A DNA stretch of 64,000 bases from Dreissena polymorpha (lineage: Eukaryota; Mollusca; Bivalvia; Myida; Dreissenidae). The stretch is from positions 4,323,764 through 4,387,763 of the forward strand of contig NC_068355.1 of assembly GCF_020536995.1 (NCBI RefSeq). The letters are read 5' to 3'. This document shows positions 55,425 through 64,000 of this stretch, piece after piece. The first letter of the stretch is position 1. Every line of letters starts with the position of its first letter. The notes below the pieces were generated by a model. It did no database searches and was not told the origin of the DNA. It saw only the letters and a program-made list of their open reading frames with translations. The position numbers and the translations under genes are program-made.

Positions 55425-58400
55425 TGAAAGAAACCAAAATCAAGAATAATGTACTAAGAGGCGGTTAACCAGAAAACACTGACATCTTTGGAAGATGCCA
55501 ACGGTCGATACTTTATAAAACACTGGTGTTTTGAAAGTTTTCAGAGTACATGACAGATCACGCCATCACAAATCATATACATAGTGGTTAACCCTTATAT
55601 TGAAGATGATAAAAAGTTGTTCATAATTGCCCCTGACATATGGGAAGATCTCGGAAAGGGATTGATGAGAGAAGAGGCAACGAAAAAGTTTCATTTTTTT
55701 TTACAATTGACGTACACTGATTTGGCAATGAGACTAGATGCATTTTAAACTTTACTTTTATCTACAACAAATGCCATAGTTTAATTAAGAAATAATTCGT
55801 GTACGTTATAGTTTGTTGTCGAATAACCCATGGCCGGAAGTTCTTCTTTGTTTATATGAACTTTGGCACGTTCCGTGTTCGAATACTAATTAAAATAAAT
55901 TATAAGTTGTCTTTTATCTTTTAAATTCCCTCGTATACATCGCCGAGAATTTAGAGAATTGTTCTGTCCCAATTGTTTATTTCTTGATGCTGATATGCGG
56001 CTGAAGATCTTGATTGTTGAATGCCATGTCACCGTTATCGTGGTAAATAAACAAAGAGAAGTTTGGATAATTATTGTTATTGTTGGCACTGCTGAAACTA
56101 ATAGTGTACGGTTGATCTGCGTGGGTTACACTTTGTCTGTACAATGGCCGGTGTGCCAAATCATGATAAAAACGATTTAATTTATTGAGCTGTGATGTGA
56201 TAATATGTTAAATTTATTTGAAATTAAAAATGTAGTCCCGACCTTACTCACAACAGATATTGGGAATTACTTCCCATAAAATTTGAATAATTCATATTTC
56301 ATCTATAACACATATTTGCTTGTTTTTTTTCGGTGATTAAAGATAAATAGTTTAAAAAACATTTATTTTTTTTAATTTTAATGTCAGATATATTCTGAAA
56401 TTAAATAAGAAAACACATTTTTATGACAAAATGGTCGCTTAGAAAATATAATATCTCGAGGATTGTTTCGAATATCTATTTCAATGAACTTAAGGTTAAA
56501 AAATATAACAGGAAACACATTTATTTTCATTTACATTTCAATGATCCCAAACTATATTGATCCGAATTGAAGCAAGACAGTTGTTTTTTTGGCAATTTAT
56601 ATTCCCGTTTCTTTTGTAAATAATCTATTGGACAAAAATTAAATGGCAATTATCTCGACGATTTATGTGTATTTAGCTGTTGGCTCAAAGCATAATGGCT
56701 GTAATAATTTCGTGTTTAAGTTAGAATTCAAGCAGTTATCCGATGATTATCAAACGCTTCATAACACTTCGTGTACTAGTAGAGTACCTTAAATACATAT
56801 TGCGACCTATTTTCTGTTGTAGTCATGGTCTCAATCTTATTGAAGCTGTGGAACTGTTTTCTTTACAGTCGCATACCATGGGATATTGTTTTTTAGTAAT
56901 GATTTTCGAAAACAAGTGCTCTCCTAAAATATTGGAACCGAGGCCATGGCCCCTGCGACCATGCGCATACGCGTCTGCGATAATTGCTGTTACTATTTTC
57001 ACAGTTTTAAACACTGAACAGCAAACAGTTACTATTTTTACTGTTTAAACACGGAAAAGCAAGCACGCCTCGGGAACAATAGCGGGGTGGACAAAGACTA
57101 TTTCTCTGATAATGTGGCTCAAATCATAAAATATATCATACCAATTTAAAGTTGGTCTTTGTTTTCATTTCTTTGTAATATTTTGGTACTTTATATTTGT
57201 GTGTACAATTAACAACCTTATATTCACGAACGACGACCCAGTTTCGATCTAGTATCGATAATGTAAGAAAGACGTTACTGAAAAGACTCCCAGTCGTGAG
57301 GTCAGAATACATTAATATCAAGTTCTTTCATGGATATTATCGTTAATTATACACGTTCCCATGCTATACGTCATAGGTAATCAATAATCAATTCAAATGC
57401 AGACTCGCCAATTTGAAGAATAAAAACAAAGTTATTAATGTTACATTGTTCAATGGTTGTCTTAGATGTTAAATATTTGAATATAAATCTTGTTGGTGTG
57501 TAAATTTAAGTACAGAAGAAATTGTTATTAACCTATACAACACTTTTGGGGTGTGGACGATTTTCATCCTTATTGTATTTAATGGCCGAAGGTGGTAGGC
57601 AATAAAATCCATGTCAGTTTCTGTTAATGAGTAAGGCAAAAAGAAGCTGACAATTTTTATTTCCTTAAAAAAATAATTATGCCTGTTTGAGTCTTACACC
57701 TAAACATCAGAAATCCGGGTAAGGTAACATGGTAAGAATATAATCGATGCATACTCGTATAATATTTAAAAATCTTAGTAATTGGTTTGTATTAGATTTA
57801 CAAATAAGGAATATTTTCGAGTGCCAGCTCAAATACATTCTAAAAAGCCATTTTATCAATGTATTAACGATGTTTAATGAAAACAGAAGTCTTAATGCAT
57901 AAGTACATACTCAAAGAGTGGATCTAAAACATATGCAAACATATGATCAAACCGACAATTATTTTTAGAAATTAGAAAAAAAATAAAACGTTAATGAATA
58001 AGCAATTAAGCGTTTACAACAAAAACACTGTTCCGAAAATGAATATTATCTGTAATGTATTTTTATTTGCAACGGAACTCACATTCTATTCTTTCCCAGT
58101 TTTGAGAATAAATGTATGCATTGTATACTTAAGGATAAAATCAACAGACATGTAGGGTATCTATTACGTTTCGATAACGTTGATAGCATCTCCGACACCA
58201 GCAACGAATGTGTATAAACAAACCCAACAGATAAATAGAATTGCATAAACACACCGGAATATTTTCAATTTTGGAGGGCTAATGCAAACGTTTGAAGGCA
58301 GCTATGTAACTATAGCTGTCGCTCTTTAAAGTGTAAATGCTTTGCAGGGTAACAATGAGCAATGTTATAGATTTATCCAATTTCAAAAGACAAATTACAA

Positions 58401-59085
58401 ACGTAATAGACAAATTATACATTGCTTGTAGCTCCAGACACATAACTGAAAAAGTATTTTGCGGATTTTTTTTCTGTGTTTGATCGAAAAACAATTCAAC
58501 GAAAAAACCTCTTTTATAATCACGAGTTATATAAATATTCGATCATTCACCTATCGCAAGCCATCTTCTTTCATCGTATGCGTTACTACAATAAATAAGC
58601 AAACATACGCGAGTAAAACTACAGGTCACACGATTTTGTTATTTGTATCATAGACTGATAGTAAATCGATGTTTGTTGATATTCTGCGCAAATTAGTTTT
58701 TTACAAGTTGCATATGCTGCATTCAATATTATGTGTACATTTTGTATGAAAATACATTTGTGTGAAAAAACAAACATACACACAAACAACAAAAAGATTA
58801 ACAAGATTATCAATGCATTATTTACGCATTATACAGACCGTCGTCATTAAAATTGAATAAGATTATGTATACCAACCTGACTTGTTTATAAACAAGTATA
58901 TACAAATTTCGAGCTGTGTTTATTTCTGAACACAACAAAATGCTTAAAATGACATTGCTATTGTTAACTTAATAAAATTTGAAATTGTCATTCAAATTAA
59001 CGAGAAATAATAAATATCGTTAATTTTTATATTTGTGACTAGCTAGTACAAATGGCATACATAATGATACATATATGGATATGTG
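55425..59085. other. Gene-poor AT-rich DNA
   Basis: No exon, RNA gene or clear element recognised. Minor item: CAGCAAACAGTTACTATTTT-like direct repeat around 56987-57040. Confidence 0.4.
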
Positions 59086-59089
59086 TTAT

Positions 59090-62000
59090 CTTTTTTTATT
59101 ATTCAATATAAGAAATACAATGTATACATGTATATGATCATAAAACCAAAACAAAACATGTAGCAGCAATAATGTTCAAACATGTTGTACAAGATTGTGC
59201 TAATATATACTTTTTTGACCTTGTGGTTCCCTTTTGATTAAAAAAAATTTAACATGTATTTTGTCTTTTGGTTGTTTGTGATAGGTGTTTAAAAAAAAAC
59301 AGAATAGTTATGAATAAGGATCAGTTGCATTAAGTGGGTAGAAAGCATACTGGACTTGTTTATGAAAGTTTAATGTGTTCTCATTTTTGTTCAAATATAT
59401 GATATATGAAGTGTATCATTGTTTAGGGTAATTTCTATTTCAATTTGAATCTTCAGTTTTAAAGCGAGATTATACGATTTTGTCAAATATTTATTAATTT
59501 ATATAAAATGTGTAAAAAACTTATTAAACATATATTGCAATTATCATCAAAATAAAAGTTAAGAAGAACATGTGTCAAAAAATCGATTCTGAAATCGAAA
59601 ATGTCTGTACAGTCAAATTCGCCAGCATGTAAATCATGCATGTACGATGTGAATCTAAATTTAGTTTAACGGTTTATTTTAAATTCCTGCAATGATATCT
59701 TTTCAAACGACACACGAACACTATCTTAAAACACGAATGCAACGGTTATTGTAAGAAAATATGTACGAAATATCTTCGTCACAATCGGCTCGGGGCGCTT
59801 ATTTGTGTTTGCTGAATTTTATAAAATTCGTCTTCAATGTATAATTTTTCTTGTCTATTTAGTGTTATTGTAACATATTGTATCAATATATTACAATTTA
59901 ACACATATAAAAATCGTATAATCTCGCTTTAAATAATTGATAACACAGTTCATTGTAGGTGTTTGTTTTCTGTATTTCATGCTGAATATAAAATATTTCA
60001 TTAATATAATTATGTAATTCACGGCGTTATTTATCTCTTGTATTTTGAAGGTATTTACTCCTGAACTGATAAATACGAGAGAAAGTTTTACATTTAATTG
60101 TTGTTTCTCTAGAAAGGTTGCCAATTGATTCCATAGAGATTGAATATGTTTTCACTCCCAGAAAAGGTGTTCTATTGTTTCAATATGTTCACTACATTGT
60201 CATATATCACATTGATTTGTGTTGGATATGTTGCACTTTAAAAGATGTTTATATGTAGCTATGATTCTCTGGGTGCATTTATATTGAAACTTTCTAAATG
60301 TGCTATCAGTAGTTGATTTACATGACATGACAAATATTTGTTTCCAATTATTTTTTTTTCTCCAAGAAGATTTTTCCATTTAGTTTGAGCTTTAGAGATT
60401 TCGGCAGGGTTTTTAATTTGATGTGTGTAAAATATTTTGTTCGTTTTGTTTTGTTTTGCAATTATGTTTTCTACGAATGTTTTTTGAGTAGATGGTGTGC
60501 TATTTGTATTGGTTACAGCTTTAAGATGTATGGGTATACTTTTGATCAATGTGTAGTACATCAGGAAATTACTTAAAGGTATTCCGAATATGTAGCATAA
60601 GTTATCAAAAGAATAGCAGTCGTTTATTCTGTAGTCGTACAATTGATCTACATATTTTATGTATTGTTCGAACCAATATTTATAGAAAAACGTTTTATTG
60701 TTAGTAGTTATGTCTTTGTTGTTCCATAGAATGATTTTACTGTTTATTTTGGTTTCTAAATTATGAGTAACTTTACACCATGACGATAGAACATTCGATA
60801 GAAATATGTTTTTGGTTTGAAATTTCATCTAAGATATTATTGTCGATAACACATTGAAAAAGTAAGGAGTCACCATATGTTTTAAGAATTGTATGGTAGA
60901 ATACTTTCCATTTACTCGTATTGGTATATTTAAAATTTATTTTAACCCAACTGCATTTGATTGCATTCAGGAATGATTCTATATCCGTTAGTCTGATACC
61001 TCCATATTCTACTGATTGAACTAATTCAGTTCGCTTTATTTTATTACGTTTACCGTCCCATATGAAATTAAATATTTCTGATTTTATATCTTCAATAATA
61101 TCATTTGGTGGGTTTTGGAGAACTGTTAGTGTATACATTAATGTAGGGAGTGAAAACGTTTTCAACACAGTGTTTTTTTCCGATTAGTGTAAGTTTACGA
61201 TGCTGCCATGATTTTAAATAAAAAAAATTAAATTTTGTAATTTAGGCAATATGTTTTTTAGAATTGTTTCATTTTCATTGTTTGTAAAGGTTATTCCTAA
61301 CGTTGTTGCTTTATCTGATGTCCAGTTGAATTCCATTTCTTTTTTAAGATGGATGAATATTACTTTGTTTAAATTTACCTACTCGTAGCACAGTGCATTT
61401 ACTTTTGTTTAGTTTAAGACCTGATGCCATTCCAAAAAAGGTTAAGAGATTCTATAAGATTATTGAGTCACTATTGTCGTTTAAAAAATAAGTTGCATCG
61501 TCAGCAAATAGGGACTGTTTATTTTCTTCGTCAGGTTCTAGCGATATTCCCTTTATATGTTTATTTGATTGTATATAGTGTGATAGATACTCGATGCATA
61601 AAATAAATAGCGAGGATGAAAGTGGACATCCTCGTCTTACCCCTCGTTTGATGTTTAAACTGTTTGAAAAAAAGCCATTGTTGATTATTATACTGTTAAT
61701 ATCGGTATAAAATAGTTTAATCCATTTAATTAGACTTTCACCGAAATTCATATTTTCAAATAAGAGAACATAAACGAATGGTTTAGTGAATCGAAAGCCT
61801 TTTTGAAGTCTGCAAAGAAAATGAGGCCAGAATTGTTTGGTTGGTTGAAATAATGTATGCATTCTTGTATCAGACGTACGTTTTCACCAATGTAACATCC
61901 TTTAATGAAACCAGATTGAGATCTTGAAATGATTGATGGTAATATTTTTTTTAATTGTGTTTGATATACTTTCAGTAGCAATTTTATATTCATTGTTCAG

Positions 62001-64000
62001 TAAACTTATCGGGCGCCAGTTTGATAAGGATTCTATGTTTTTTTCAGGTTTTGGAATGAGTGATATTATACCTGGTTTTTGTAGCGTAGTTAAGTTTTCG
62101 TTTTTAAATGAATAGTTAAGTGAATTAATTAAATGTATTTTAATATCATTCCAGAATATTTTATAAAATTCGATTGTGATGCCATCAGATCCTGGACTTT
62201 TGTTATTTTGCATTTCTTTTAGTGCTAATCCACATTCATATTCATTAAGTTATCCTTCTCACAGTAGTTTTTCCTCTTGATTTAAAGCATGATGTGTATT
62301 TTTAAAAAGGGTATTAGTTTCAACATGTTTTCGTTTATAGAGGGTTTCGAAAAATAAACGTTGTTCTTCTAGTATTTGAGTTCTGTTTGTTATATCCTCG
62401 CCATTGACAACTAATTTGTGTAGAGGTTTTTTTGTTCACTTCTACGTTTTTCGATGTTTGCGAAGTATTTTGTATGTTTTTAATTGCGTTCAAAATGCCG
62501 TGCACGTGCTCGTAGTATTTGTCCATTGAGATGTGTATGATAAAAATTTTCTAATACTTGTTTTTAGATGTTATTTCATTTTCAATGGCTTTGGTATCGT
62601 TTGTGTTTGTTTCCTGTACTTGTTTTTCAAGTGTTTCAATGATTTTGATGGTTTCAGTTTCAAGCTTGTGTGTTTTTCTTTTGTTAACATGATGTGTATC
62701 TAATTGTTTTATTACGTATATTTACTTTAATTACTTCCCATAAGGTGTTTGGGTTCGCATCTTTATTATTTCGAGCTGTATTGAATATTGCTTGTTGTAT
62801 TTGCGTTTTATATTGTATATCTATTAAGATGTTGTTATTAATTTTAAAGTATCCGGGGCCCTTTTCAGGTTGTATTTTGTGTAGTTTAAGTTCAACTAGA
62901 TTTTTGATTGATTTTAGAGAGTGGTCAGTCATAAATCCTGGTTTTATGCTACATGTGTCAATAATGTTGCAACGTGACTCAGATATTAAAAAAAATAGTC
63001 TTATCTACAAAATATTGTTCGTTTTGTGTTTAAGCGCCAGATGAATTTGCTTTCGTTTGGATATACTGTACGCCAGATGTCTATCATATTGTAGTTTTCA
63101 ATTATGTTATTTAAAATGTTTCAATTTTTAGGACGAGTATAAAGGTTTCCCTTCTTTTTATCTAATAATGTGTTAAGAACAGTATTGAAATCACCACCGA
63201 CTATAATGTTTTTATCTTGGTTATTAATTATAAAGGATTGTAATGTTTCGTAAAACGTGGAATCATCTATGTTATGGCCGTAAACTTTGATTAATGATAA
63301 TTGTGTTTCGTGTATTTTGATATTTATACTTGCTTGTCTGCCAATTATTATTTGGTTAAAATTATCGACCGTGATCCCTATATTATTTTTTATCAGATAG
63401 GCAATGCCTTGTTTATTAGTATGTTGTCCACTGAGATAGATGTCTCCGTCACATTCATCTTTTAAGGTATGTGCTTAAGTATGTGGCAAGTGACTTTCTT
63501 GTAACAGGCATATACTTTTTTTTCTCTAACCATTTGATGCGTTTGTCTTTATTGTTTAACCATTTTACATTCAAAGTACATAATTTAATCATTTAAAAAG
63601 GTTGAGGGTAATGTAAATGATTATTTGTGTGTGCTTATCCAGTTAGTTTCTTTTTTAAAACATGTCCAGTTGGTTTCTATTATAAGACATAAGATGTCCA
63701 TACATACAAACAAAAATAGAAAACAAAAATTAGGGATACAAAAAGATGAATATTCCATAGAAATGAAGAAGTAAAAAGAAATAATCACAAAAGTGAGAAA
63801 AGAACGCAATAAACGGCTGGTCCCCAATAGATACATAAAAAAGCATAAGCAAAATCTACATATAGTGGACGGCAACAAAAAAAACAATAAACTAAGAAGA
63901 ACATAAAAGTAAAAAAGACAATATGTGTTTCGGCAGCTTGGCTAAACATTACAAAGATAAACAGACATATGCAATCAGTAAATAGTTAATTTCAGAATTA
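59090..64000 (-). mobile_element. L1/Tx1-type LINE, ORF2 (endonuclease + reverse transcriptase), 5' end beyond window
   Basis: Read on the minus strand, the order is an endonuclease start near 63590 (LNVKWLNNKDKR), IIVGGDFNTVL (63212-63180), a TDHSL motif near 62930 with QPEKGPGYFKINNN, then reverse transcriptase. The latter shows KSPGSDGITIEFYKIFW (about 62210), SNWRPISLLN, FFADFKKAFDSLNH (about 61810), KRGVRRGCPLSSSLF (about 61650) and FADDAT (about 61505). The C-terminal part has LPTLMYTLTVLQNP and FIWDGKRNKIKRTELVQS, then YGGIRLTDIESF. These motifs and their order fit the L1/Tx1 group. The coding region is split into eight or so frames by several frameshifts and stops, so it is dead. A MITE sits in the C-terminal part. 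The 3' UTR probably ends near 59090 at a TTGAATAATAAAAAAAGATA-like tail. Confidence 0.88.
59459..59932. mobile_element. TTAA-flanked MITE (474 bp) nested in the LINE
   Basis: Ends AGCGAGATTATACGATTTT and AAAATCGTATAATCTCGCT are a perfect 19-bp inverted repeat bounded by TTAA on both sides. LINE coding similarity stops at one edge (NCVINYL) and resumes at the other (LKIQIEIEI) in the same frame once one TTAA is counted, which supports insertion into the LINE. Confidence 0.88.

Noticed and set aside
1-64000. LTR retrotransposon or other virus-like element
   Set aside because: No gag, protease, integrase, envelope or paired LTRs were recognised; the reverse transcriptase pieces are all of non-LTR type.

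Overview
The window looks like AT-rich, repeat-dense nuclear DNA of a bivalve mollusc. The genes are animal genes with small exons, GT-AG introns and long introns. The non-coding DNA is full of repeats of kinds I know from bivalve genomes: a hairpin MITE built on GTCGTCCCAGATTAGCC, the GAGGGCCA..GGCCCT repeat, and TGACCTTGACC tandem blocks. The hairpin MITE reminds me most of Dreissena (zebra/quagga mussel). The genus call is from memory, not from a search.

Three host genes can be read. (1) On the plus strand, about 1.5-6.8 kb, lie the last seven exons of SEC13, a WD40 coat/nucleoporin protein; its 5' exons lie outside the window. (2) On the minus strand, 21.4-10.8 kb, is a complete seven-exon mu-class glutathione S-transferase of 217 aa, with all phases consistent. 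(3) On the plus strand is a galactose-3-O-sulfotransferase-like Golgi enzyme. Four exons lie at 38.8-42.4 kb. A TATA-driven first exon whose only coding bases are the ATG is proposed at 28.6 kb, which would give a 403 aa type II membrane protein. A fourth coding region at 47.9-49.9 kb is a broken member of a multicopy invertebrate family with a PIN/FEN-like acidic core and a Cys-rich CXC-like tail; I cannot name its function.

The remainder is mostly mobile DNA. There is a nearly full L1/Tx1-type LINE on the minus strand (59.1 kb to beyond the window end) with a TTAA-flanked MITE inside its 3' coding region. There is a 976-bp foldback element (15.2-16.2 kb) with 350-bp arms and a perfect 8-bp target duplication. 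Two copies of a CAGG..CCGTACCCAGG-ended element are present (26.2-27.7 and 30.0-32.5 kb), the second split by a hAT remnant that keeps its dimerisation domain. There are also several hairpin MITE families, tRNA-derived SINEs, a 30-bp minisatellite (33.4-34.2 kb), and a minisatellite that has duplicated a SEC13 splice donor. No LTR or virus-like element was recognised.

The three host genes are not functionally linked to each other. The observations most worth a second look are the foldback element, the duplicated splice donors in SEC13, the nested transposons, the long first intron of the sulfotransferase, and an orphan promoter-like cluster (GC boxes, CCAAT, E2F, CRE) at 52.4-52.6 kb.
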